Assembly: GCF_004762045.1 (NCBI RefSeq)
Contig: NZ_SJOM01000007.1
Coordinates: 3,771,008 to 3,835,007 of the forward strand
DNA from: Mycobacterium sp. DL99
GTDB taxonomy: Bacteria; Actinomycetota; Actinomycetes; Mycobacteriales; Mycobacteriaceae
DNA: 64,000 nt
Reading direction: 5' to 3'
In this document: positions 16,862 to 25,827 of the stretch, in pieces
Layout: each line of letters opens with the position of its first letter
How positions within the stretch are numbered: position 1 is the stretch's first letter
Notes under the pieces: model-generated
The model's database searches: none
The model's input: only the letters and a program-made list of their open reading frames with translations
Told to the model about the DNA's origin: nothing
Program-made: the position numbers and the translations under genes

Positions 16862-19612
16862 TTACCCCGCATCAACAGCAACAACACCGCGCCGAACATC
16901 GTTGACAGCGCGTTTCGCGGTATTGCGCAGGGCAGTTGCGGGTGCGGCATTGCGCACCTGGTCGAGCAAGTCGAGCACCTGACGGCACCACCGCACGAAA
17001 TCCCCCGCCGACAGCGCAGAACCCGAACCAGCGACATCTGAGGCCGCGAGTGCGGCGGCCAGATCGCCGGTGGTCGCCCACCGGTAGACGGCGGTCACGA
17101 AGCCTTCGTCGGGTTCACGGCTCGGCGCGAGCCGGTGCCGCTGCTCGTCGCCGCGCAGGTCCGCCGACACGCGACGGGTCTTGGCCAGCGCGCGGCGCAG
17201 GCTCTCGGTGGGAATGTCGACTCCCAGGACCCCGCCCGCGGAGTCCCCGCGCGATTCGAACAGCACTGCCGAGAGCACGCCGGCCAGTTCCGCGGGCTGC
17301 AAACCGTCCCACAGGCCGGCGCGCAGACATTCGGCCACCAGCAGATCGCTCTCGCTGTAGATCCGGGCCAGCAGGCGACCGGCGTCGGTCACCCTGGGTT
17401 CACCAGAGTCGGCTTCGATGAAGCCGCGTTCACTGAGCAGCGCCACGATTCGGTCGAAGGTGCGGGCCAGCGAGTTCGTCGCCGCGTTCACCTTCTGCTG
17501 GATCTGGGCGTTGTCACGTTCGACGCGCAGATAGCGTTCGGCGATCCGGGCCTGGGCCTCGCGGTCCGGTAGTTGATGCGCCGGGTGATGACGCAGTTCG
17601 TCACGCAGGCCGGCCAGTTCGGGATCGACGTCGCGTTCGGGGGCCGCGGCGCCCCTGCTCGCGCGCTTCGAGGGCACCGAGAGGTCGGCGGCCGCCGAGC
17701 GCAACGCCGACGCCAGGTCCCGACGCACCCGTGGCTGCCGGTGTTCGACCCGCTTGGGTAGCGTCATCGCACCCAGCGGGGCCGACGCACCCGAGTAGTC
17801 GGCCGACGAAATCCGGCCTGCCCAACGGTGTTCGGTGAGCACCAGCGGTCTCGGGTCGTCGCTGTCGCGCTGCGCGGGCTCGAGCACCACCGCCAGTCCG
17901 CCGCGGCGGCCGTGGGTGATGGTGATGATGTCGCCGCGGCGCAACTCGGCCAGTGCGTCGGTGGCGGCCCTGCGCCGTTGCAGTCGCGATGCCCGCGACT
18001 GCGCGCGTTCGCGGTCGCCGATCTTGGTCCGCAGCCGGACGTAGTCGAGGATGGGCGCGTCTTTGCCGCCGAACTCGGCCGCCAGCTCGCTCATCATCCG
18101 TTCGCCGCGCGCGATCCCGCGCACCAACCCGACCACCGACCGGTCGGCCTGGTACTGGGCGAAGGAGCGTTCCAGCAGTTTGTGCGCCTGTTCGGGCCCC
18201 ATCTGCTGCACCAGGTTGATGGTCATGTTGTAGCTCGGCGCGAACGAGCTGCGCAGCGGGAAGGTCCGGGTCGAGGCCAGGCCGGCGACCTCCGCGGGTT
18301 CGGCGTTGCTGTCGTCGGGCCGCCACAGCACCACGGCATGGCCTTCGACGTCGATACCGCGGCGCCCGGCCCGCCCGGTCAGCTGGGTGTACTCCCCCGG
18401 CGTCAACGGAACGTGCTGCTCGCCGTTGAACTTCACCAGCCGCTCGAGCACCACGGTGCGGGCCGGCATGTTGATACCCAGAGCCAGGGTCTCGGTGGCG
18501 AACACTGCCTTGACCAGGCCCGCGGTGAACAGCTCCTCCACGGTGTGCCGGAACACCGGCAGCATGCCGGCGTGGTGGGCGGCCAGCCCGCGCAGCAGTC
18601 CTTCGCGCCATTGGTGGTAATCGAGGACGATCAGGTCGGATTCGGCCAGGTCGGCGCAGCGCCGGTCGATGATCTCGGCGATCCGGCTGCGTTCCTCGTC
18701 GGTGGTCAGCCGCAGTGGCGCCCGCAGGCACTGCTGGACCGCCGCGTCGCATCCGGCCCGCGAGAACACGAAGGTGATGGCGGGCAGCAGCCCCTCGGCG
18801 TCCAGGGTGGAGATCACGTCGGGCCGGCTGGGCGGCCGGTACAGCTGCGGGCGCCCGCCTCCGCGCCCTCTTCCGCGTGGTTGCCAGTCGGCCAGCCGAT
18901 CGGCCTCGCGCCGATGGCTGATGTGGCGTAACAGATCCGGGTCGACGAGCGTGCTGTTCGTGCCCTCGAACAGATCGAACAGCCGCCGGCCGACGAGCAT
19001 GTGCTGCGAGAGCGGCACCGGCCGGTGCTCGTCGACGACGACGGTGGTGTCGCCGCGAACGGTCTGGATCCAGCCGCCGAACTCCTCGGCATTGCTGACC
19101 GTCGCCGACAGGCTGACCAGCAGTACGTCCTCGGGCAGATGAAGGATGACCTCCTCCCACACCGCACCGCGCATCCGGTCGGCCAGGAAGTGCACCTCGT
19201 CCATTACGACATAGGAAAGCCCATGCAACGCAGGCGAATTCGCGTACAGCATGTTGCGAAGCACTTCAGTGGTCATCACCACGATGTCGGCGTCACCGTT
19301 GATGGACTGGTCTCCGGTGAGCAACCCGATCTTGTCGGCGCCGTAGCGGGCCACCAGATCGTTGTGTTTCTGGTTGCTCAGCGCCTTGATCGGTGTGGTG
19401 TAGAAGCACTTGCCGCCCGCCGCCAGCGCCAGGTGCACGGCGAATTCGCCGACCACGGTCTTGCCCGCCCCGGTCGGTGCACACACCAGGACGCCGTGAC
19501 CGCTTTCCAGCGCACGGCAGGCACGCAGCTGGAAATCGTCGAGGGCGAACGGATATTCGGCGGTGAACCTGATCAGTTCACCGCCGGGTTGCTCACCAGG
19601 ATCAGGTGGCAT
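16862..19612 (-). CDS. helY: Ski2/Mtr4-like DEAD/DEVH-box helicase HelY
   Basis: A 916-residue superfamily 2 helicase. Motif I APTGAGKT lies near residue 45, motif II is MDEVHFL, motif III is SLSATVSN, and motif VI is QLTGRAGRRGID, with the winged-helix and C-terminal arch regions of Ski2/Mtr4-like RNA helicases after it. A likely role is ATP-driven unwinding of structured RNA with RNA degradation enzymes. Its start overlaps the end of tatC by 11 nt (19602-19612), so it is translationally linked to the Tat genes. Length and place match Rv2092c. Confidence 0.93.
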   Translation of the reverse strand: MPPDPGEQPGGELIRFTAEYPFALDDFQLRACRALESGHGVLVCAPTGAGKTVVGEFAVHLALAAGGKCFYTTPIKALSNQKHNDLVARYGADKIGLLTGDQSINGDADIVVMTTEVLRNMLYANSPALHGLSYVVMDEVHFLADRMRGAVWEEVILHLPEDVLLVSLSATVSNAEEFGGWIQTVRGDTTVVVDEHRPVPLSQHMLVGRRLFDLFEGTNSTLVDPDLLRHISHRREADRLADWQPRGRGRGGGRPQLYRPPSRPDVISTLDAEGLLPAITFVFSRAGCDAAVQQCLRAPLRLTTDEERSRIAEIIDRRCADLAESDLIVLDYHQWREGLLRGLAAHHAGMLPVFRHTVEELFTAGLVKAVFATETLALGINMPARTVVLERLVKFNGEQHVPLTPGEYTQLTGRAGRRGIDVEGHAVVLWRPDDSNAEPAEVAGLASTRTFPLRSSFAPSYNMTINLVQQMGPEQAHKLLERSFAQYQADRSVVGLVRGIARGERMMSELAAEFGGKDAPILDYVRLRTKIGDRERAQSRASRLQRRRAATDALAELRRGDIITITHGRRGGLAVVLEPAQRDSDDPRPLVLTEHRWAGRISSADYSGASAPLGAMTLPKRVEHRQPRVRRDLASALRSAAADLSVPSKRASRGAAAPERDVDPELAGLRDELRHHPAHQLPDREAQARIAERYLRVERDNAQIQQKVNAATNSLARTFDRIVALLSERGFIEADSGEPRVTDAGRLLARIYSESDLLVAECLRAGLWDGLQPAELAGVLSAVLFESRGDSAGGVLGVDIPTESLRRALAKTRRVSADLRGDEQRHRLAPSREPDEGFVTAVYRWATTGDLAAALAASDVAGSGSALSAGDFVRWCRQVLDLLDQVRNAAPATALRNTAKRAVNDVRRGVVAVDAG

Positions 19613-20546
19613 CGTCGTCGATGTCGATTCGCGACGGTCCGCTCACCGGTTCCGGCGTCTGGATCGGTTCCGCTGTCGGGATCGGCGCGGCCTCGTCCTC
19701 GGGCACCTCCAGTGCCTCGCGCCGCGCCTTGCGCCTGTCGTTGACCCGCGCGATCTGGATCGCGAACTCCAGCAGCAGGCTGAGCGCAGAGGCCAGCGCC
19801 AGCATCGTGAACGGGTCAGAGCCCGGCGTGGCGAATGCCGCGAAGACGAACAGGCCGAAGATCAGGCCGCGGCGCCAGACCTTGAGCCGCTCGTAGCTGA
19901 GCATGCCGATCAGGTTGAGCATGATGATCAGGAGTGGGAACTCGAAGCTGATGCCGAACACCAGCAGCAGATTGATCAGGAACCCGAAGTACTGCTCGCC
20001 CGACAGCGCGGTGACCTGCACGTCGCTGCCGACGGTGAGCAGGAAGCCCAGGGCGGTGGCCAGGACCACGTAGGCCAGGATCGCGCCGGTGATGAACAGC
20101 ACGGCGCCGACGCCGACGAACGCCATCGCGAAGCGGCGTTCCTTCTTGTACAGACCTGGCGTGATGAACGCCCACAGCTGATAGAGCCACACCGGGCAGG
20201 CCAGCACCAGCCCGGCTGCCAGCGCCACCTTGAGGCGCAGCATGAACTGGTCGAACGGGCCGGTGGCCAGCAGCCGGCACTCGCCGTCCGGGGCGATGGT
20301 CGCGCGGGCCGAGGCGGGCAGTGAGCAATACGGGCCACGCAGCCATTCCCCCAGGCTGTGCAGACCGAAGAAGCCGTTGGTGTACCAGAGGAAGCCGAAG
20401 ATCGTCGTCACGAGAACAGCGAGCACGCTGATCAGCAGACGGTTACGCAGCTCGTGCAGGTGATCGACCAACGACATCGTGCCGTCGGGGTTGACCCGCG
20501 AGCGGCGGCGGCGGGGATCGAGCTTCTTGATGAATCCGGAGGTCAC
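19602..20546 (-). CDS. tatC: Sec-independent protein translocase TatC
   Basis: A 314-residue inner-membrane receptor of the twin-arginine pathway, which binds RR signal peptides and exports folded proteins. The TatC signature SLVDHLHELRNRL lies at about residues 26-38, and six transmembrane segments are predictable, the first being LLISVLAVLVTTIFGFLWY. The C-terminal tail after about residue 250 is charged and likely cytoplasmic, and is longer than in E. coli. The start is GTG at 20546. tatA lies 76 nt upstream on the same strand. Confidence 0.95.
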   Translation of the reverse strand: MTSGFIKKLDPRRRRSRVNPDGTMSLVDHLHELRNRLLISVLAVLVTTIFGFLWYTNGFFGLHSLGEWLRGPYCSLPASARATIAPDGECRLLATGPFDQFMLRLKVALAAGLVLACPVWLYQLWAFITPGLYKKERRFAMAFVGVGAVLFITGAILAYVVLATALGFLLTVGSDVQVTALSGEQYFGFLINLLLVFGISFEFPLLIIMLNLIGMLSYERLKVWRRGLIFGLFVFAAFATPGSDPFTMLALASALSLLLEFAIQIARVNDRRKARREALEVPEDEAAPIPTAEPIQTPEPVSGPSRIDIDDDAT

Positions 20547-20622
20547 TGGCGTGTTCTAGAGGCCTGGTCGTAGACGTGGCACGGCATCGCGGGGCGATGA
20601 CCGCGATCGGATGCCGGACCGG

Positions 20623-20871
20623 TCAGGCCGTGTGGCGGTCCGGGGACTGCTCGGGAGCCGGAGCGTCGACCCGCTCGGAAGCAATCGGCTTGGCTGGCGG
20701 GGCCTCCGCCGGGGAGGCCGCAGAATCCGACTGCATCTCCTTGATCTCAGACTTGAAGATCCGCATCGACTTACCGAGCGACCGCGCGGCGTCCGGCAGC
20801 TTCTTGGCGCCGAAAAGCAGCACGAACACCGCGATGACAATGATCCAGTGCCAGGGTTGTAGACCACCCAA
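20623..20871 (-). CDS. tatA: Sec-independent protein translocase TatA
   Basis: An 82-residue protein with the TatA layout: a short N-terminus, one transmembrane helix (WIIVIAVFVLLFGAKKLP), an amphipathic helix (AARSLGKSMRIFKSEIKEM), and an acidic/proline tail. It oligomerises to form the Tat translocation site with TatC. The FG pair before KKLPD is the conserved hinge. It is followed by tatC after 76 nt and preceded by pafC after 30 nt on the same strand. Confidence 0.95.
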   Translation of the reverse strand: MGGLQPWHWIIVIAVFVLLFGAKKLPDAARSLGKSMRIFKSEIKEMQSDSAASPAEAPPAKPIASERVDAPAPEQSPDRHTA

Positions 20872-20901
20872 TTTGGTTACCTCCAGACGTCGGTGCCGAG
20901 T

Positions 20902-21858
20902 CTACCCGCGTGCGTCGTCGGCGTCGTAGACACGCAGGGCCTCGGCGGCCGCGTCCCGCACCCGCTGCGCCAACGACTCCGGGGCCAACACGGTGACCGC
21001 CGAGCCGAAACCGAGTACGAACCTGGCCATCCATTCGTCGGAGGCGTAGGTCATCGCAGCTTCGCAGGCCCCGCCGGGCAGCTCGTTGACCACCCGCAAC
21101 GGGTAGTAGTCGAAGGCCCACGCGGCAGTCGCGTCGACCAACAGGGTGGCCGACGGGAGGGCCGGATCCGCGTCGAACAGTGACATGTCGGGGCCGGCCT
21201 GTACCGCCGGTGGCGGCGGTGCCGATGTCTCGTCGAGCACCTGCGCGTCGACGATGCGGTCGAAGCGGAACAGCCGCACCGCCTCGGCGGTGCGGCACCA
21301 CGCCTCCAGATAGCTGTTGTCACCGACCAGCGCGACCCGGATCGGATCGACCGTGCGTCGGCTCAGCGAATCCCGCGACGCCGAGTGGTACTCCACCGTC
21401 ACCGCCCGGCCGTCGCGCACCGCGGCCCGCACGGCCGCGGCAGCGACGCTTTCGGTCTGCGCCGGCTCGTCGACGGCCGCCAGCTTGCTGCCCGCGGCAG
21501 ATTCGATCTTGGCGATCGCGCTGCGCGCGGCTTCCGGATCGACCATGCCGGGCACGTCGACCAGTGCCCGCAGCGCGACCAGGATCCCGGTTGCTTCGGT
21601 GGAGGTCAGCCGCAGCGCGCGGTCCACACCCGCACTGAACGTGACTTCGACTGTGTCGCCTTCGAAATCGAAGTCGATGAGGTCGCCGGGGCTGTACCCG
21701 GGCAACCCGCACATCCACAACTGCCGCAGGTCGTCGTCAAGCTGCTTGCGGGTGACGCCCAGCGCCCCGGCCGCCTCGGCCCGCGTGACCTTCGGGTTGG
21801 CCTGGAAGTACGGAACCATGTTCAGCATCCGGACCAGCCGGGTGGAAACCTGACTCAT
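20902..21858 (-). CDS. pafC: WYL-domain DNA-damage-response regulator PafC
   Basis: A 318-residue regulator with an N-terminal winged helix-turn-helix (about 1-60, VTRAEAAGALGVTRKQLDDDL) and a WYL domain (about 140-220, with AVTVEYHSASRD and YLEAWCRTAEAVRLFRFDRI), then a C-terminal WCX-like extension. PafB and PafC form a heterodimer that activates the LexA-independent mycobacterial DNA damage response. The start overlaps the pafB stop (ATGA, 21855-21858). Confidence 0.93.
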   Translation of the reverse strand: MSQVSTRLVRMLNMVPYFQANPKVTRAEAAGALGVTRKQLDDDLRQLWMCGLPGYSPGDLIDFDFEGDTVEVTFSAGVDRALRLTSTEATGILVALRALVDVPGMVDPEAARSAIAKIESAAGSKLAAVDEPAQTESVAAAAVRAAVRDGRAVTVEYHSASRDSLSRRTVDPIRVALVGDNSYLEAWCRTAEAVRLFRFDRIVDAQVLDETSAPPPPAVQAGPDMSLFDADPALPSATLLVDATAAWAFDYYPLRVVNELPGGACEAAMTYASDEWMARFVLGFGSAVTVLAPESLAQRVRDAAAEALRVYDADDARG

Positions 21859-22868
21859 GCGCGATCCTCGCTGACCCTCATGCCGCGGTCCGCCTGCGCC
21901 CGCAACCGCGCCAGCACGTCGTCGCGCAGCGACTGCGGCGCCAACGCCACGGCGTCGGCCCCGTAACTCGCGATCTCCCTGGCCAATCTGTCGTATCCGC
22001 CGACGTCGACGGTGATCTCCTCACCTGCGCGGCCGCCCAGCGTGCGCGGTACGGTCCCGATGGCCTGCCGTCGCAGGGCAGTTGCCCGGCCGTCGGCCAC
22101 CCAGATCCGGGCCTGTTCGCCGGTCGGCGCTTCGGCGACGACGCGCTGCACCACCTCCCGCAAGTTGACACCGTCGGGTTTCTGCACGGTACCGGCTTCT
22201 CCGATGGCGGTGACCGTGTCACCGAGGCGGGACAGCCGGAAGGTGCGGGTGTCGTCGCGGAGCCGGTCATGACCGACGAGGTACCAGCGGCCCCGGTGCG
22301 TCACCACGCCCCACGGTTCGACGGTGCGGGTGGTGTACGGATCGCTGCGCGAGTACCGGTGTTCGAACTGCACCACCCGTCCGGTGTCGATCGCCGACAA
22401 CAGGGTTCCCAGGACCTTCTCCGAACCCCTGATGCCCGGCAGCACAGTCGTGGAGGTGATCGCGACGGACGAATCGCCGCCTTCGACGTCCACCCCTGCC
22501 GCCCGCAGCTTGAGCAACGCACCCTGGGTCGCGGTGATCAACTCCGGGGATTGCCACAGCTGGGTGGCCACCGCGACGGCGGTGGCCTCGTCGGTGGTCA
22601 ACTCGACGGCCGGCAGTGCATAGGCCTCACGGTTGATCCGATACCCCTCGGTGGGGTCGAACTTCGACACCCGGCCGGTCTCCAGCGGGATTCCAAGATC
22701 GCGCAATTCGTTCTTGTCGCGCTCGAACATTCGCGAGAACGCCTCGTCACTGGAGCTGTCGTCGTAGCCCTGGACGATTTTGCGGATCTTTTCTGCCGGC
22801 AGAAAACGATCGGTTGACAGCAGTGCGATGACAAGGTTCATCAACCGCTCGACTTTGGATACCGCCAC
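21855..22868 (-). CDS. pafB: WYL-domain DNA-damage-response regulator PafB
   Basis: A 337-residue partner of PafC with the same layout: an N-terminal HTH (MAVSKVERLMNLVIALLST at the start; FSRMFERDKNELRDLGIPLE in the wing region), a WYL domain with WYLVGHDRLRDDTRTFRLSR, and a WCX extension at the end (YGADAVALAPQSLRDDVLARL). The start lies 18 nt after the pafA stop, so pafA, pafB and pafC are one transcript. Despite the name, PafB and PafC are known to act in transcription of repair genes, not in pupylation itself. Confidence 0.94.
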   Translation of the reverse strand: MAVSKVERLMNLVIALLSTDRFLPAEKIRKIVQGYDDSSSDEAFSRMFERDKNELRDLGIPLETGRVSKFDPTEGYRINREAYALPAVELTTDEATAVAVATQLWQSPELITATQGALLKLRAAGVDVEGGDSSVAITSTTVLPGIRGSEKVLGTLLSAIDTGRVVQFEHRYSRSDPYTTRTVEPWGVVTHRGRWYLVGHDRLRDDTRTFRLSRLGDTVTAIGEAGTVQKPDGVNLREVVQRVVAEAPTGEQARIWVADGRATALRRQAIGTVPRTLGGRAGEEITVDVGGYDRLAREIASYGADAVALAPQSLRDDVLARLRAQADRGMRVSEDRA

Positions 22869-22886
22869 GAGATGAAAGCTTAGAGC

Positions 22887-24245
22887 TCACATGCTGGCGA
22901 TCAGGCGCTTGACTCGCTCATCAACCGACCGGAACGGGTCCTTGCACAGCACGGTGCGCTGGGCCTGGTCATTGAGCTTGAGGTGCACCCAGTCGACGGT
23001 GAAGTCCCGCCCCGCTTCCTGTGCGGCGCTGATGAACTCGCCGCGCAGCTTGGCCCGGGTGGTCTGCGGCGGGGTGTTGACCGCGGCGTCGATCTCCTCG
23101 TCGGTGGTGATCCGGGCGGCCAGACCCTTGCGCTGCAACAGGTCGAACACCCCGCGACCACGCTTGATGTCGTGGTAGGCGAGGTCGAGCTGGCTGATCT
23201 TCGGGTCGGACAGCTCCATGCTGTAGCGGTCCTGGTAGCGCTGGAACAGCTTGCGTTTGATCACCCAGTCGATCTCGGTGTCGACCTTCGCGAAATCCTG
23301 GCTCTCGACCGCGTCGAGCTGGCGGCCCCACAGGTCGACCACCTGCTCGATCTGGGTGCTCGGTTCGCGGGTCTGCAGGTACTCGACGGCCCGGCTGTAG
23401 TACTCGCGCTGGATGTCCAGGGCGCTGGCCTGCCGGCCGCCGGCCAGCCGCACCGGACGCCGCCCGGTGAGGTCGTGGCTGACCTCGCGGATGGCGCGGA
23501 TCGGGTTGTCCAAGGAGAAATCACGGAACGGGACGCCGGCCTCGATCATCTCCAGCACCAGCGAGGCGGTGCCCACCTTGAGCATCGTGGTGGCCTCACA
23601 CATGTTGGAGTCACCGACGATGACGTGCAAACGGCGGTACTTCTCGGCGTCGGCGTGCGGCTCGTCGCGGGTGTTGATGATCGGACGTGACCGCGTCGTC
23701 GCGCTGGAGACGCCCTCCCAGATGTGCTCGGCGCGCTGGCTCAGGCAGAAGGTGGCGGCCTTCGGCGTCTGCAGCACCTTGCCCGCACCGCAGATGAGCT
23801 GGCGGGTGACCAGGAACGGCAGCAGCACGTCGGAGATCCGGGAGAACTCACCAGCCCGCACGATCAGATAGTTCTCGTGGCAGCCGTAGGAGTTGCCCGC
23901 CGAGTCGGTGTTGTTCTTGAACAGGTAGATGTCACCGCCGATGCCCTCGTCGGCCAGCCGTTGCTCGGCATCGATCAGCAGGTCCTCCAGGACGCGCTCA
24001 CCGGCGCGGTCGTGGGTGACCAGCTGGGTCAGGTTGTCGCATTCGGCGGTCGCGTACTCGGGGTGGCTGCCGACGTCGAGATACAACCGCGCGCCATTAC
24101 GAAGGAACACGTTGGAACTGCGGCCCCACGACACCACCCGCCGGAACAGATAGCGGGCAACCTCGTCGGGGCTGAGCCGGCGATGGCCATGGAAGGTGCA
24201 GGTCACACCGAATTCCGTCTCGATGCCCATGATTCGTCGCTGCAC
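22887..24245 (-). CDS. pafA: Pup-protein ligase (proteasome accessory factor A)
   Basis: A 452-residue enzyme that uses ATP to join the C-terminal glutamate of Pup to substrate lysines, marking proteins for Mpa and the proteasome. It has the glutamine-synthetase-like fold: metal-ligand Glu9 in MGIETEFG and the catalytic base Asp57 in ARLYLDVGSHPEYATAECD. The GTG at 24245 gives the MQRRIMGIE start and exactly the M. tuberculosis length; the frame is open further upstream. It heads the long pafA-pafB-pafC-tatA-tatC-helY run and is divergent from the SUFU-domain gene. Dop, encoded 15 kb away, is its paralogue. Confidence 0.97.
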   Translation of the reverse strand: MQRRIMGIETEFGVTCTFHGHRRLSPDEVARYLFRRVVSWGRSSNVFLRNGARLYLDVGSHPEYATAECDNLTQLVTHDRAGERVLEDLLIDAEQRLADEGIGGDIYLFKNNTDSAGNSYGCHENYLIVRAGEFSRISDVLLPFLVTRQLICGAGKVLQTPKAATFCLSQRAEHIWEGVSSATTRSRPIINTRDEPHADAEKYRRLHVIVGDSNMCEATTMLKVGTASLVLEMIEAGVPFRDFSLDNPIRAIREVSHDLTGRRPVRLAGGRQASALDIQREYYSRAVEYLQTREPSTQIEQVVDLWGRQLDAVESQDFAKVDTEIDWVIKRKLFQRYQDRYSMELSDPKISQLDLAYHDIKRGRGVFDLLQRKGLAARITTDEEIDAAVNTPPQTTRAKLRGEFISAAQEAGRDFTVDWVHLKLNDQAQRTVLCKDPFRSVDERVKRLIASM

Positions 24246-24391
24246 GCTAACGAGCTTACGGGGTGGTTCACCGCAACGGTGGACAAGCGCGCGCTGACGG
24301 TGCGGCAAAATCTGGACATCGTGGCCGTCACACTCGTCGGCACGACGCCCGTCGGTCCCGGATCGGGCGGACCCGGAGAGTTGGGAGAGCC

Positions 24392-25072
24392 ATGGGCCTG
24401 TTCGGCCGGAAGCACAAGGACAGCGCCGCGGAGCAGCCGGCGGCTGACGTCGCTGCTGGCGACGACGACAGCGCACCTGGCTGGGACGCGATCACCGCGG
24501 CGTTCGACACGCTCTATCCCGATCAGCCCGAGCCGCTGCACATGGCCGCCCTCATCAAGTGGTGCTTCGGGGGCCCGGACCCGCTCGACGGCATCAGCAT
24601 CTACCGGAGCCCGGAGGCCATGCACTTCGTCACATACGGGTTCTCCGACCTCTACGCCAAGGAATCCACCGATCCGACGTACAGCGGCTTCGGCATCGAG
24701 CTGACGCTGAAGCTGAAGCTCGCACCCGGGGCCAACGAGGACGAGGAGATGCGGACCGCCTGCGTCAACCTGCAGGGCTTGGCGCGCTACGTGTTCGAGT
24801 CGGGCAAGGTCTTCCAGCCGGACGAGTACGTCTACACGGGCCAGGCGGCCGGCATCGACACCGGGCATCGGTCGGCGCTCACCGGCTTCCTGACCACCCT
24901 CGACGCGGCCGGTGAGATCGATACCCCGCATGGCCGGGTCACGTTCGTTCAGCTCGTCGGCGCCACCGACGCCGAGCTGCGCGCGATCGTCGACAAGCGG
25001 TACACCGCCGGGCAGATGCTTGAGCTGATCGGTAGCGACATCACCGATCTCGGGCGCGCCAGCGTGGTGTGA
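24392..25072 (+). CDS. Suppressor-of-fused (SUFU) domain protein
   Basis: A 226-residue protein. After a lysine-rich N-terminus (MGLFGRKHKD) and an acidic linker, most of the protein has the bacterial SUFU pattern: GWDAITAAFDTLYPDQPEPLH, MHFVTYGFSDLY and the strand FGIELTLKLKL. SUFU domains occur in bacteria as free-standing proteins and as immunity proteins of polymorphic toxins; no toxin gene is adjacent here. ATG 24392 follows a GGAGAG-type site. It is divergent from pafA (146 nt apart) and convergent with a TetR gene. Function unknown. Confidence 0.8.
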   Translation: MGLFGRKHKDSAAEQPAADVAAGDDDSAPGWDAITAAFDTLYPDQPEPLHMAALIKWCFGGPDPLDGISIYRSPEAMHFVTYGFSDLYAKESTDPTYSGFGIELTLKLKLAPGANEDEEMRTACVNLQGLARYVFESGKVFQPDEYVYTGQAAGIDTGHRSALTGFLTTLDAAGEIDTPHGRVTFVQLVGATDAELRAIVDKRYTAGQMLELIGSDITDLGRASVV

Positions 25073-25086
25073 GGTCTCGAAAGCCC

Positions 25087-25746
25087 CTAGGCACCGGACG
25101 CCAGCGAGCCGTCGGGCAATCCGAGGATGCGCTCGATCGCCTGTAGATACGCGCCGATCACACGTTGTGCGCGGGGTCCGCTGACGTCGATCCCGGGTGA
25201 TCCGTCCTGCTCGATCGCGACGGCGAAGGCATCGGCGAGCACGCCGTCCAGGCCCGCGACGAACATCGCGGCCTCGTGCGGGAACCCGACGTGGAACACG
25301 CCTTCGTCGCAGCCCTGGCGGATGACGGCTTCGAGCATGGGCACCGAGGTGCGCATCGACTGCTTGGCCAGCTTTTGGCGGAACAGCGCGTTCTCGTCCC
25401 GCCACAGGTTCATGAGGGTTGTCACGACCTCCGGGTTTTCGGCCTTCCAGGCTGCCGACGCACCGAAGTAGGCGTGGAGCTTGGCGACGGCGTCGAGGCT
25501 GCCGTCGGCGATCACGGCCCGCAAGGGCAGCGACGCACTTTCCGCCATCGCATCGACGATTCCTTCCAGGAGCGCCTGTTTCGAACCGAAGTAGTGATAG
25601 AGCGCGCCCTTGGACATCTGCACCTTGGACAGCACGTCCTCGATGGTCATGCGTTCATAGCCCTTGTCATGCATGAGCTCCAGAGCGGCATCGAGGATCT
25701 CGCGCCGCCGCGCTGCGTACTCCTCCGGTTTGACCCGACGGGCCAC
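25087..25746 (-). CDS. TetR-family regulator
   Basis: A 219-residue TetR regulator with an N-terminal HTH (IEDVLSKVQMSKGALYHYFGSK) and an alpha-helical ligand-binding C-terminus. I prefer GTG 25746, which has GGGAGG 5 nt upstream; GTG 25752 is in frame two codons earlier but touches that site. The gene is divergent from a small membrane protein, and an imperfect 21-bp palindrome (25793-25813) lies between them, so autoregulation and control of the membrane-protein gene are likely. Ligand unknown. Confidence 0.87.
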   Translation of the reverse strand: MARRVKPEEYAARRREILDAALELMHDKGYERMTIEDVLSKVQMSKGALYHYFGSKQALLEGIVDAMAESASLPLRAVIADGSLDAVAKLHAYFGASAAWKAENPEVVTTLMNLWRDENALFRQKLAKQSMRTSVPMLEAVIRQGCDEGVFHVGFPHEAAMFVAGLDGVLADAFAVAIEQDGSPGIDVSGPRAQRVIGAYLQAIERILGLPDGSLASGA

Positions 25747-25792
25747 GGGCACCTCCCATTGACGACTGCTCGGACCCGAGCCTAACCTAAAA

Positions 25793-25813
25793 ATAGACCG
25801 TCCGTCGGTTTAT
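25793..25813. promoter_or_regulatory. Candidate TetR operator
   Basis: The 21-nt segment reads ATAGACCGTCCGTCGGTTTAT, close to its own reverse complement (ATARACCG half-sites). It lies 46 nt upstream of the TetR start and 14 nt before the divergent membrane-protein start, the usual position for a TetR operator controlling both genes. Confidence 0.6.
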
Positions 25814-25827
25814 CGATTGGAGTAGAG

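Noticed and set aside
17828..18931. 367-codon frame on + strand
   Set aside because: It is antisense to helY, whose helicase motifs are intact.
23724..24704. 326-codon frame on + strand
   Set aside because: It covers pafA antisense and part of the SUFU gene in another frame.
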